A stretch of DNA of 57,940 nt from Nitrospirales bacterium (lineage in GTDB: Bacteria > Nitrospirota > Nitrospiria > Nitrospirales > UBA8639). How positions within the stretch are numbered: position 1 is the first letter of the stretch; each line of letters opens with the position of its first letter. The translations under genes and the position numbers were made by a program. A model generated the notes under the pieces. It did not search any database and was not told the DNA's origin. It saw only the letters and a list, made by a program, of their open reading frames with translations. The stretch covers positions 1 through 57,940 of the forward strand of contig BQIW01000018.1 of the NCBI GenBank assembly GCA_021604105.1, in the 5' to 3' direction. Of this stretch, positions 26,918-35,326 are shown in pieces.

Positions 26918-27337
26918 ATGAAACCTTTCTTTCTCTTCTTGCCCATCGTCCTTCTTTTTTCAGGATGGTGGAACCCCGCCATCGTCGATGCTGAGCCCTA
27001 CCTTTTAACCGTTCAGCAACTCAAAGCAGGACTTGACAAGGCTCCCCAGCCCAAACAAAAAGGATTTGTGCTCGTCGACGTTCGGAGTCCAGACGAACAT
27101 ATGAGTGGCTTCATTCCCGGAACGGATTTCAATATTGATTTTCGCGAAATGCAAGGACGACACCAAGAGCTCAAAGCGAAACCGGATCAGCACATCGTGG
27201 TGTACTGCCAATCTGGACACCGTAGCAATCTTGCTGCTGAAACCTTAATGGGGTTAGGCTATCAGCATGTCTATAATGTGGATGGTAGTATGAATGCCTG
27301 GACAGAAGCCGGGTATCCTATCGAACACCCCAGGTAA
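26918..27337 (+). CDS. Periplasmic rhodanese-domain protein
   Basis: This 139-aa protein has a signal peptide (hydrophobic core residues 4-18, cleavage near VDA-EP) followed by a single rhodanese fold. DVRSPDEH at about 54-61 and the active-site loop CQSGHRS starting at C97 are both intact. Rhodaneses transfer sulphane sulphur from thiosulphate or a persulphide carrier via the active-site Cys. The GGAGG ribosome binding site lies seven bases before the ATG. It is convergent with the HD-GYP gene. The physiological donor is unknown. Confidence 0.92.
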   Translation: MKPFFLFLPIVLLFSGWWNPAIVDAEPYLLTVQQLKAGLDKAPQPKQKGFVLVDVRSPDEHMSGFIPGTDFNIDFREMQGRHQELKAKPDQHIVVYCQSGHRSNLAAETLMGLGYQHVYNVDGSMNAWTEAGYPIEHPR

Positions 27338-27363
27338 CGGAGAATGGCCAACTGCAAAGAATG

Positions 27364-28239
27364 TTAGATTTCCGCCACGGTGGAATAGATTCCATCAAAG
27401 TCCTGGTGCGTTTCACGAAAAACTTCCAAAAGGTGTGGGTCAAAATGTGTCGGCTTGGTTCTATCATTTCCGTTTAAGATGATGTCGCATGTCTTTTCAT
27501 GGGTAAACGCCGGTTTATATGGCCTTTGGCTCCGTAAGGCATCGTAAAGATCACCCAGCATCACAATTCGCCCTGTTATGGGAATCTGTGTTCCCTTTAG
27601 ACCTCGTGGATATCCACTTCCATCCCAACGTTCATGGTGAGTCAGGGCGACTTCCTTGGCCATCTCTAGCAAGGGAGAAGTCGAGCCATCCAATAAACTC
27701 GCTCCCAAAAGAGGATGCTGCTTAATCGATTGCCATTCTTCTTCTGTCAACGGTCCATGCTTTCCAAGAACAGCATCTGGAACCCCAATTTTCCCCACAT
27801 CATGCATCGGCGCAACTGCGAATAAACAACGAGCGCGTGGCCGATCCCATCCAATAGCCAAAGCAAGCGATTGTGAGTAATGGCTTAACCGTTCAATATG
27901 TGCTCCTGTTTCCTCATCTTTATAGCGTGACGCTCGGGCTAGACGAAGAATAGTGTCGGCATAGGCCTGCTCCAATTCGCCATTTTTGAGTTGCTCTGCC
28001 TCCAATGAGCGTTTAAGGTCTCGGGCGTAGGCAAGCATTTGGGCATGAGCTTTTTTAAGCAGTTGAGTTTTCTGACCTTCCTGCTCCAACATCTGCCTGA
28101 GATCTTTGGCATATGCCATGAGTTGCGAGCGGGCCGCCTGGAGTTTCCCTGCGGCAGATCCTTGGGAACCTTCCGCCTTTGAGTGCGCCATAAAGAATGA
28201 AGGAGAAATCCCATCTTCCCTGGGTGTATCCTTACTCAT
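27364..28239 (-). CDS. HD-GYP domain c-di-GMP phosphodiesterase
   Basis: This 291-aa cytoplasmic protein has an N-terminal coiled coil (about 30-95) made of two copies of a motif like MAYAKDLRQMLE / LAYARDLKRSLE, followed by an HD-GYP domain with HDVGK (H146 D147), HHERWDGSGYP at 191-201 and LMLGDLYDAL-type wording. HD-GYP proteins hydrolyse cyclic di-GMP. The start codon overlaps the stop of the upstream response regulator by one base (TAATG), so the pair is translationally coupled. The regulator probably controls this enzyme in trans, replacing the fused receiver found in many homologues. Confidence 0.92.
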   Translation of the reverse strand: MSKDTPREDGISPSFFMAHSKAEGSQGSAAGKLQAARSQLMAYAKDLRQMLEQEGQKTQLLKKAHAQMLAYARDLKRSLEAEQLKNGELEQAYADTILRLARASRYKDEETGAHIERLSHYSQSLALAIGWDRPRARCLFAVAPMHDVGKIGVPDAVLGKHGPLTEEEWQSIKQHPLLGASLLDGSTSPLLEMAKEVALTHHERWDGSGYPRGLKGTQIPITGRIVMLGDLYDALRSQRPYKPAFTHEKTCDIILNGNDRTKPTHFDPHLLEVFRETHQDFDGIYSTVAEI

Positions 28240-28622
28240 TAGGCAAGTACCTCCCGAACTTTTTGAATCAATGCTAATGGGCTAAAGGGCTTGACCAAAT
28301 ATCCTGCGAGATCAAGTGAAGCCATCTGCTCCCGTGCATCAAGCCCGCCTTTCGCCGTTAACATGACTATTGGAATTCTAGCCGTATCGGAGTGCAGGCG
28401 AAGCTTTCTTACCACCTCACACCCATTTAGACCAGGCATCATCCAATCAAGAATCAAAAGATCGGGAATGTGGGTGCAAACGGCATCCATCGCCGCGCAA
28501 CCATCTATCGCAGTGAGAATTCGATACGAGGGGTGTTCAAGAGTAACCTGGACCAGCAGCCTAAGATCTTCCTCATCATCGGCAATGAGGATCGTTTTTA
28601 CGGGACCTACCATGGTGAACAT
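28239..28622 (-). CDS. Response regulator receiver protein
   Basis: This 127-aa receiver-only protein has the ADDEEDLR acidic pair, the phosphoacceptor Asp in LLILDWMMPGLNG, a Thr in VMLTAKGG and Lys in LVKPFSP. The start at 28622 (MFTMVG) is preceded by AGGAGGA at close spacing. A longer reading to 28643 lacks that site. It overlaps the downstream HD-GYP gene by one base, and together they form a split phosphorelay-to-c-di-GMP module. No cognate kinase is adjacent. Confidence 0.9.
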   Translation of the reverse strand: MFTMVGPVKTILIADDEEDLRLLVQVTLEHPSYRILTAIDGCAAMDAVCTHIPDLLILDWMMPGLNGCEVVRKLRLHSDTARIPIVMLTAKGGLDAREQMASLDLAGYLVKPFSPLALIQKVREVLA

Positions 28623-28647
28623 TTCCTCCTGGTTGGCCCGCAAGGGC

Positions 28648-29541
28648 TCAGGGAATATCTAATCCATCACCGATATATTCATCCTCCTTGATGACATGAT
28701 CGTCTTGTTGAGACACAGGTGCGTTGCCTTGCTCAGAATTCCAAATATTATTTTCGACTTTTCTGGCCACGGTAATAAATCCGGAATGGGCAACCATTCG
28801 GTGATCGGGTCGAACACTGCGGCCTTTAATATTCCACGTCCGCAACAACGTTTCAAAATTTTGAACCATGATGAAAACTCGGCTCTGCTCCAACGCTTGT
28901 ACCGTTTGCATCACCTGCGGCACCGTCGGGACATAACTCAAATACAGGCCACCGGACCGCAATGCCCGCGCCGCATGCGGAACGACTCGCCAGGGCTCCG
29001 GAAGATCCAATACCACTCGATCAAACATCCAGGAAGACGCCCCTTCCCCAATCTCGATACCTTCATATGCATTCCGAATCTGAAGAAAATGATTAGGTAC
29101 CTTTCCCATAAACCGTTCGAGGTTTTTCGTGGCCGTAGCGGCAAAATCCTCTCGCATTTCATAGCTCACCACACACCCACGATCCCCCACCGCACGCAAA
29201 AGAGCCATCGTTAATGCCCCAGAGCCCACCCCGGCCTCAAAGACTCTGGCTCCTGGATAAATATCCGCCCACATTGGAATGACAGCCAAATCTTTTGGAT
29301 AAATCACCTGAGCTCCTCGAGGCATTTTCAAGGTATACTCAGCTAACGTTGGATGAACGGCTACCATTAACTTTCCATTTGAAAACTGGACCACTGTCCC
29401 ATCCGGCTTTCCAATAATGTCATCATGACTAATCCGGTCTCCACTATGCTGAAAGATTTCTCCGGCTTTAAGTGTAACGGCATATGGCCGTTCTTTCTTA
29501 TCGATTAAATGAACTCGTTCTCCAGCTTGAAAAGTTTTCAT
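28648..29541 (-). CDS. trmI: tRNA (adenine-58-N1)-methyltransferase TrmI
   Basis: TrmI methylates N1 of A58 in the T loop of tRNA using S-adenosylmethionine. The 297-aa product has the family's N-terminal small beta domain (FQAGERVHLIDKKERPYAVTL), then a class I methyltransferase with the SAM motif FEAGVGSGALTMALL and acidic VVSYEMRED, and the conserved LDLPEPWRVVPHA segment. It is slightly longer than typical (about 255-290 aa), with a Gln/Asp-rich tail. It is located upstream of the response regulator on the same strand. Confidence 0.93.
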   Translation of the reverse strand: MKTFQAGERVHLIDKKERPYAVTLKAGEIFQHSGDRISHDDIIGKPDGTVVQFSNGKLMVAVHPTLAEYTLKMPRGAQVIYPKDLAVIPMWADIYPGARVFEAGVGSGALTMALLRAVGDRGCVVSYEMREDFAATATKNLERFMGKVPNHFLQIRNAYEGIEIGEGASSWMFDRVVLDLPEPWRVVPHAARALRSGGLYLSYVPTVPQVMQTVQALEQSRVFIMVQNFETLLRTWNIKGRSVRPDHRMVAHSGFITVARKVENNIWNSEQGNAPVSQQDDHVIKEDEYIGDGLDIP

Positions 29542-29900
29542 AAGGCACGCATTCTAGCAAGGCTTTTCTCTTCTTTGATACCCACCATAATGGTGGAACC
29601 TTCTTAATGGAATTAACTCGACAACTAATCGGCATTTCAATTGGATCATTCTTGACACCCTCCCCATTCAGACGTATGATTAAACAACTTCAGTGCTTTA
29701 CATACCTATCGACACCAAATTCTCCAAATTATTTAGATCCCTTAAATTTCCAAATGGCTCTTGTGCGAATGTTCTCAATAGGCAAAAAACCGAACATCAG
29801 TTCTGGAACGGATCAGAAGCATTTTCATAACCACACTCTCGGCTGCTCTTGCTAGAAGAATAGTCGCCCGATGAATACAGTGTCCCAAACCTAATCTACG
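29542..29900. other. Divergent intergenic region between trmI and the RCK gene
   Basis: This gap should hold the promoters of both divergent genes. A frame at 29607-29855 is open, but its translation shows no family resemblance and it has no ribosome binding site. The region is AT-richer than its surroundings by eye. Confidence 0.35.
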
Positions 29901-30590
29901 ATGAAACGCCTTTTCACAGTTATCGGGCTTGGGCGCTTCGGCTATAGTGTGGCACAAGGATTGGTAACCAAAGGATGCGAAGTACTTGCCATTGATAAGG
30001 ATGAGGAAAAAATTCAGGCCATCAGTGACATTGCAACCTTTGCCGTCCAATGCGATGCGACTGATGAACGAGCATTAAAAGCAGTCAGTGCGCAAAACGT
30101 CGACGTCGCCGTTGTCAGTATCGGTGAAAACATTGAAGCCAGCATTCTTATTGTTCAAACACTCAAGGAAATGGGGGTCAAATCCATTGTGGCGAAAGCC
30201 GTGGCACCAATCCAGGGGAAAATATTAATGAACCTGGGAGTCGATGAGGTCATTTACCCTGAACGAGATGCAGCCGTCCGTCTCGCCCACAGGCTGGTCT
30301 CACCCAGCGTACTCGAATACTTAGAATTGGCTCCAGGATTTAGTGTGGAGGAAGTGTCCGTTTCGGAGAGCTTGTCAGGACTGAGTCTAGAGGATGTTAA
30401 GTTGCGCGGAAAGCATAACTTGAATGTGATTGGGATAAAAAAACAAGTTACCAGAATGGTTAAAGGGCGTATGATGAAAGAAGAAGTATTTAATTTCACC
30501 CCAAAACCCGATGACGTCATTGAAAAAGGTGATGTTTTGGTCATGATTGGCCGAGAAGAAGATTTAGACCGTTTTTGCAATAACGTGTAA
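29901..30590 (+). CDS. TrkA/KtrA-type RCK potassium-uptake regulator
   Basis: This is the cytoplasmic gating subunit of a Trk/Ktr K+ transporter. The 229-aa product has a Rossmann RCK_N domain with VIGLGRFGYSVAQGL near the start and the acidic DKDEE nucleotide-binding segment, followed by an RCK_C (TrkA-C) domain (KGDVLVMIGREEDL). The length matches single-RCK KtrA proteins. No KtrB/TrkH membrane partner is in the window, so it pairs with a channel encoded elsewhere. The start at 29901 has no strong ribosome binding site, but homology begins at MKRLFTVIGLG. Confidence 0.9.
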   Translation: MKRLFTVIGLGRFGYSVAQGLVTKGCEVLAIDKDEEKIQAISDIATFAVQCDATDERALKAVSAQNVDVAVVSIGENIEASILIVQTLKEMGVKSIVAKAVAPIQGKILMNLGVDEVIYPERDAAVRLAHRLVSPSVLEYLELAPGFSVEEVSVSESLSGLSLEDVKLRGKHNLNVIGIKKQVTRMVKGRMMKEEVFNFTPKPDDVIEKGDVLVMIGREEDLDRFCNNV

Positions 30591-30777
30591 GAAATTTAAC
30601 AGTTCCGTCAATTACCTCTGCACTTTTTACTTCATCACCCCCTCTCACCTCCTAAATTTTAAGATTTTCCCCTTTCGCACTATCCAGGGATTGCGATGGA
30701 TTACCGATTTCTTCAATAGCTACCCTATTTTTCCAAAAGGCAGGAAATTTTTACAGATAGCAGCTTTATACTTATGT

Positions 30778-30833
30778 TTCATATGGTTATCCATTTCATA
30801 GAATATGAGATTTAAATCCAACCATTCATATGG
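30778..30833 (+). promoter_or_regulatory. Paired TTCATATGG repeats (possible enhancer half-sites)
   Basis: TTCATATGG occurs at 30778-30786 and again at 30825-30833, each containing the palindromic core CATATG. They lie about 90-140 bases upstream of the -12 element of the sigma-54-like promoter, the usual location for activator (bEBP) sites. Binding is inferred only from position and repetition. Confidence 0.3.
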
Positions 30834-30905
30834 AGGAAATCCAGCGTTTCAAAAAAGGCGTTGAGTTGACTGCCATTGAAAGCTAAACGGGCTGAACCAT
30901 ATTAC

Positions 30906-30921
30906 TGGCTTGCTTTTTGCT
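30906..30921 (+). promoter_or_regulatory. Sigma-54 (-24/-12) promoter upstream of a sigma-70 gene
   Basis: TGGCTTGCTTTTTGCT matches the sigma-54 consensus TGGCAC-G-N4-TTGCW with the invariant GG and GC at the exact required spacing. It lies 77 bases before the ATG of the sigma factor gene, leaving a leader of about 65 bases. Consensus and spacing are seen directly; use by RpoN is inferred. Confidence 0.6.
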
Positions 30922-30998
30922 TTTGTAACATAATGTAAGATTCACCTTGATGTTGAACAATAGGCTATCGGAAACCTGAACCCCCAGGGGAAACTGTT

Positions 30999-32144
30999 AT
31001 GGAATACCAAACTGTTTTGGATGAGCCCACAGAAACCGAACTCGCTACCATAAAAAATGAGAAGATCAAACCTTCAATCAGGAGTGGCGGGCCACCCCTC
31101 GAATCATTATATTTCCGATCATTTGGCAGCCGACCTCTTCTCAACAAAGATTCCGAGATCGAATTAGCGAAGGAGATAGATCAAGCCTCTAGAGCCATCA
31201 GGGTCATTATTAAGCAGATCCTTCACCTCACACAGCCATTCAAGAAAGACCCAGAGAAGGAAGAGACAATTGCTCTACTCAAGGAAACGATTGCCCTAAG
31301 TGGTTTTTCGGCCCCCGCAATCGAAAAATTGAAATCCGTTCTGGTGGTCTTAGGCCAAACATATCCCTCCGTATCCTCATCTCTTCAGGATCTCGGCCAA
31401 CAACTTCAAAAAGCTAAAGTTCAACTAGAAAAAGCTAAGTCCGAACTCGTTCAACGAAATCTTCGCCTGGTTGTGGACATCGCGAAACGATATACGGGCC
31501 ATGGACTGGCCTTTTTGGACTTAGTCCAAGAGGGAAATATTGGGCTCATGAAAGCGGCAGAACGATTTCAATATCGGAAAGGGTTTAAGTTCAGCACCTA
31601 TGCCACATGGTGGATTCGACAAGGGATTACGCGATCACTCGCCGACCAATCTAGAACCATTCGTGTCCCCGTCCATTTAAATGAAATCTCCAATAAGATT
31701 GCTCGTGCCTCTAAACGGTTGACACAACAGTATGCCCGCCCAGTTCAGTTGGATGACCTTGGAGAAGCACTCAAGCTGAGTGTGGAAAAAGTTCATGACA
31801 CCATTCAAGCCTTTCAGGATCCTATATCGTTAGAAACTCCGGTTGGGGACGGAGAAACCTTTCTCACAGACTTCATTCCAGATATGGGAACTTTGACGCC
31901 CGATGGACCTGTCTCACGCCAAGAAACGAATCAACAAGTCGAACGGATTTTGGATTCCCTGACTCCAAGGGAACAAACGGTGATTCGCTTGCGCTTTGGC
32001 ATTGGCCAGGACGAACCCTGGACCCTTGAAGAAGTCGGGCAAAGTATGTCGGTTACCCGGGAACGGGTCCGTCAGATTGAAGCCAAAGCCCTTCAAAAAT
32101 TGAAGGAGCCTGCTATGAAGGATATGCTATCTACCATTAAGTAG
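30999..32144 (+). CDS. Sigma-70 family RNA polymerase factor (group 2, RpoD/RpoS-like)
   Basis: This 381-aa sigma factor has region 1.2 (LLNKDSEIELAKEIDQA), region 2 with the core-binding and -10 recognition helices (LVQEGNIGLMKAAERF, FSTYATWWIRQGITRS), region 3 (VPVHLNEISNKI) and region 4 with a helix-turn-helix (LEEVGQSMSVTRERVRQIEA). It lacks the long acidic N-terminal region 1.1 of primary sigma factors, and a spacer of about 90 residues separates regions 1.2 and 2, so an alternative stationary- or stress-type sigma is likely. AGGGG precedes the ATG at 30999. Its promoter looks sigma-54 dependent. Confidence 0.93.
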   Translation: MEYQTVLDEPTETELATIKNEKIKPSIRSGGPPLESLYFRSFGSRPLLNKDSEIELAKEIDQASRAIRVIIKQILHLTQPFKKDPEKEETIALLKETIALSGFSAPAIEKLKSVLVVLGQTYPSVSSSLQDLGQQLQKAKVQLEKAKSELVQRNLRLVVDIAKRYTGHGLAFLDLVQEGNIGLMKAAERFQYRKGFKFSTYATWWIRQGITRSLADQSRTIRVPVHLNEISNKIARASKRLTQQYARPVQLDDLGEALKLSVEKVHDTIQAFQDPISLETPVGDGETFLTDFIPDMGTLTPDGPVSRQETNQQVERILDSLTPREQTVIRLRFGIGQDEPWTLEEVGQSMSVTRERVRQIEAKALQKLKEPAMKDMLSTIK

Positions 32145-32301
32145 AAAATTGCTGCATTCATTCCCGAGTCAACCATTGCAATCAATAATTTCTTATAGGT
32201 GGATTTACCTTTTCTGACCGAAGACTTGTCAATCAGCCATTTACCGTCTTAACATAGGGCTATTCGGTATCAATTTCATCTATGCATAAAGACCAACTCC
32301 T

Positions 32302-32667
32302 TTGTTGCCATCTGACTCTATTTACAAACTTCGACAAGAATTCAGAGGCCATCTTGAAGAATTCTACACTCATCTGAATCTGGCTCCTCCATATCACAGC
32401 ATTGAAAAAGCGGTTCAACATTTCTCTAATACACTTAGAACAAAACCTGAAGAATTCTCTCAGAAATTGTTACAGGATGCCTCAAAAAAGTGGACCGTAT
32501 TTCAGGAAATTTTCTTAGCCTCTGGCTTACATAGAAAGCATCGAGGAATCATTGAACAATTAGCTCTTTCCCAACATTCCCATTTTAGGGATCTAGCTGA
32601 TTCGCCTGAATCGGGCCGGTTCCTACAAATTTTCTTAACTAATTCACAGGAATCCACGTCTAAGTGA
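32302..32667 (+). CDS. Hypothetical protein (121 aa), TTG start
   Basis: No family is recognised. The frame opens with TTG at 32302 with no in-frame ATG nearby and no strong ribosome binding site. The product is soluble and helical (KLRQEFRGHLEEFYTHL; FSQKLLQDASKKWTVF). It has no signal peptide. It lies between the sigma factor gene and lpxC on the same strand. Coding character is plausible from its length and amphipathic composition, but it could be a fortuitous frame. Confidence 0.5.
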   Translation: MLPSDSIYKLRQEFRGHLEEFYTHLNLAPPYHSIEKAVQHFSNTLRTKPEEFSQKLLQDASKKWTVFQEIFLASGLHRKHRGIIEQLALSQHSHFRDLADSPESGRFLQIFLTNSQESTSK

Positions 32668-32868
32668 GCCGGTCATCTTCCTCACTCAGCCCAATTCTTA
32701 CCTAAAACCAACCAGTAAGATCCAATTAGTGGAAAAAGTATACATTTGTTTGGTTTCTGCAACACTCGGAAACCAAAAAACCTTTTTTCAACTATAAATA
32801 TTGCCTTTCGCCAGGATATCAAGTAGTACAAATTTTGCAGGACAAAAGCTAAGGATTCTTCGTACCTC

Positions 32869-33816
32869 ATGCGTCATCAACAAACCCTCGAAACCTCATC
32901 CTTCTTATCTGGCATTGGCCTGCATTCTGGCAACCCTGGTTCAATTGCCATTCACCCGGCCCCGGTGAACACCGGGGTGGTCTTTGTGAAGCATATAGCC
33001 GATCAAATCCAGTCATGCCCAGCTAGCATTACCTATTTAGGCCAAACAGATCATTGCACCACACTTCAAGTCGGTGAATTTGACATACAGACGGTTGAGC
33101 ATGTGTTAAGTGCACTAGCTGGCCTGGAAGTCGATAATGCCTATGTGGAGTTGCTTGGCAGTGAAATCCCTGCAGCAGACGGAAGCTCCACTCCATTTGT
33201 CGACATGATTTACCAAAGTGGTGTTCTCATCCAGGAAGAACCACGCAAATACCTTAAAATTGTGCAACCAATTACTGTGGAAGATGGGCACCGATCAATC
33301 AGTGTTCTCCCCTCTGCCCTCCCCCAAATAAGCTATTTCATTGATTTTCCTCATCCCCTTATTCAACAACAAGAATATCACCATTTTTGCACGCCCCATG
33401 AGTATGGCAAAAATATTGCCGGAGCCCGAACTTTCGCCTTTCAAAAAGAAGTCGAATTTTTATGGTCACGAGGATTGGGGCTCGGTGGTTCACTACACAA
33501 TACCGTCGTCTTCGCTGAAACCGGATTGGTCAATGATGATGACTTACGCTTCTCGGACGAATGCGTTCGACATAAAGTGCTCGACCTTATTGGCGATTTG
33601 TCATTATTGGGAATCCCCGTTATTGGTCATTTCTACGCAAAATGTGCCGGGCACGCTCTCCATACTCAATTTGTCCAAGCCATCATCCATAATCCTGACA
33701 AGTGGATAATGTTAAATGCTGGAGAAACCGGAAAGGGTGGCATCCTTAACGGACAGTCCTCCTTCAATTCAACGATACGTCTCCCTGAACTCCAACCTGC
33801 CTTTCACGCACTCTGA
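32869..33816 (+). CDS. lpxC: UDP-3-O-acyl-N-acetylglucosamine deacetylase
   Basis: LpxC is the zinc-dependent enzyme that commits UDP-GlcNAc derivatives to lipid A synthesis. The 315-aa product has TVEHVLSAL with zinc ligand H78, SEIPAADGSS, the second zinc cluster in RHKVLDLIGDL (HKxxD) and GHFYAKCAGHALH with the catalytic His. The length is normal. Its presence marks an outer membrane with lipid A. It stands apart from other cell-envelope genes; the exported protein gene downstream is 130 bases away. Confidence 0.96.
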   Translation: MRHQQTLETSSFLSGIGLHSGNPGSIAIHPAPVNTGVVFVKHIADQIQSCPASITYLGQTDHCTTLQVGEFDIQTVEHVLSALAGLEVDNAYVELLGSEIPAADGSSTPFVDMIYQSGVLIQEEPRKYLKIVQPITVEDGHRSISVLPSALPQISYFIDFPHPLIQQQEYHHFCTPHEYGKNIAGARTFAFQKEVEFLWSRGLGLGGSLHNTVVFAETGLVNDDDLRFSDECVRHKVLDLIGDLSLLGIPVIGHFYAKCAGHALHTQFVQAIIHNPDKWIMLNAGETGKGGILNGQSSFNSTIRLPELQPAFHAL

Positions 33817-33946
33817 CACCTCTCCCTCCTTTCTCACTGTGTGCTCCCAGCCACCTTTGCGTTCGCTTTCTGCCCAGCAATAACAGGGAAGAAATGCTTT
33901 TTTCTATTGTCTTCATTCCCTACGCATGATAGCGTCTGGCATAATT

Positions 33947-34492
33947 ATGAGTCTCCAATCCTTAGTCCGACCTTTTCCTCAAAGCAAACTCAGATTACTT
34001 TTCATAATTTGCCTGTGCCTTTTCCCATGGACGCCGGTCTTAAGCGCTACACCAATAGAAAATGATCCCAAAGGATTCTATGGTAGTCTATGGGGCCATT
34101 CTCTCCAGGGTCGCTCGGACCTGAAAGAAATCGATTCAATTGATTCCATGCATATCTATACGATAAAACGCGGTGCCCCCCTGCTTGGATCCATTGAGTT
34201 GGAATCCGTCAAACTTTATACCTTAAATGGAAAGTATGCCCGGGCCCTCTTTCATTACCAGGGGGGAGCTATTCACAAAGCCATCTTACAGTATCTGAGA
34301 AATGAGTTTGGAAACACTTACGAGCCGTATGGATCAAGGATTCGTGGATTAAGCCAACACTACACCTGGCGCGGGCCAGAAACCCAAATCACACTCACCT
34401 ATCATGGATTTCGAGAGCGGGGAATTTTAACTGTGGAGGGTCGGATCTATGCACCACTGTTTCTTGACACACTTTCTGATAATTCCTATTAA
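33947..34492 (+). CDS. Exported hypothetical protein (181 aa)
   Basis: The family is not recognised. A signal peptide (RLLFIICLCLFPWTPVLSA) ends near residue 33. The mature protein opens with PKGFYGSLWGHSLQG and contains several aromatic beta-type strands (ALFHYQGGAIHKAIL, LSQHYTWRGPETQIT). This looks like a small periplasmic protein of the same general kind as the one at 13332. The start at 33947 is chosen because it begins the signal peptide; an in-frame ATG at 33926 is the alternative. It follows lpxC on the same strand. Confidence 0.75.
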   Translation: MSLQSLVRPFPQSKLRLLFIICLCLFPWTPVLSATPIENDPKGFYGSLWGHSLQGRSDLKEIDSIDSMHIYTIKRGAPLLGSIELESVKLYTLNGKYARALFHYQGGAIHKAILQYLRNEFGNTYEPYGSRIRGLSQHYTWRGPETQITLTYHGFRERGILTVEGRIYAPLFLDTLSDNSY

Positions 34493-34739
34493 CAGCTAAA
34501 ATTCCCAGACCATCAACAATACACCATTCAAAATTCAGCCCTTCGCAGCAAGCCTCGCACGGAGCCGATCATGTGTTTTTTCGGGTTAGCCCTCCCCCAT
34601 GGCAAGGGCACCAACTTACTGGTTTCTATCATCGTATCAAGCACCGCCTCAACATTATTTTCATTTCCAAAAAGCGAAAGAATAATTGATTTCAAAGCGG
34701 CGATTGCCCCTCCACAATCTGTGTGGCGATAACAATCGG

Positions 34740-35000
34740 TCAAGGAGCGTACCACTCCACCGGGATAACGCAGCGGCCGAAAATTTTTCCACATTCTTAA
34801 AATAACGCTCATTCATGAAAGATTTTCACACACGCCAGAAGGCTCGGAATGAAAGATTTGAATCTAGCGAAGTCTTTTACAATCAGCAGCGACGCCATTC
34901 AGCGGTCGGCCATCCGACTCCCGCCGAGTGTGAAAAACGGGCTGTCCTGCTCAACCAGGTGTCCACAAAACCGGGAGGACCAAAAGTAAACCGAGCAAGA
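34740..35000 (+). pseudogene. IS3-family transposase (OrfB) remnant
   Basis: The C-terminal end of an IS3 OrfB is recognisable in one frame: DNAAAENFSTFLK, an in-frame stop, then FHTRQKARNERFESSEVFYN and QRRHSAVGHPTPAE. These match the end of the DDE integrase domain (usual DNA-xxES-F, FYNRQRRHSALGY). The stop and the missing N-terminal two thirds show it is broken. No intact terminal repeats were found. It marks a past insertion in the gap between two gene blocks. Confidence 0.75.
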
Positions 35001-35326
35001 CATAAGAAAAGAAATCGTATAGAGGGGAACAACGATTTGCTGGATCCGCGGGTGTCCTCATACAGTGAGCCCTGAATAAAACTGAACCAATTGAGAAGTC
35101 TTGGACTCGGTCCGACATCAGATGAGGAAAGACCACTCGAATCTGCTTTAAGACATTTCTCTATAGAGTTCCCCTGCCTCCAGATTCCTCAGCGTTGCCT
35201 GCCTCTGTATGAAAATCATTCTCTCTCCGGGCAATTTTACCTAAAGCCCTTGACTCCTCCTGAAACAAGGTTCACTATAGGCCCGTTTTTTTACGTCATC
35301 CTAGCCGAATACCCAATAGGGACTCC
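35001..35326. other. Intergenic region after the IS remnant
   Basis: No gene is recognised between the IS3 remnant and the oxygenase-like gene at 35327. The promoter of that gene should lie here; no consensus hexamers stand out. Confidence 0.3.

Noticed and set aside
29607-29855. 82-aa frame between trmI and the RCK gene
   Set aside because: No ribosome binding site and no recognisable family; sits where divergent promoters are expected.
34528-34812. 94-aa minus-strand frame
   Set aside because: Its left part overlaps the antisense of the IS3 transposase remnant and it lacks a ribosome binding site.
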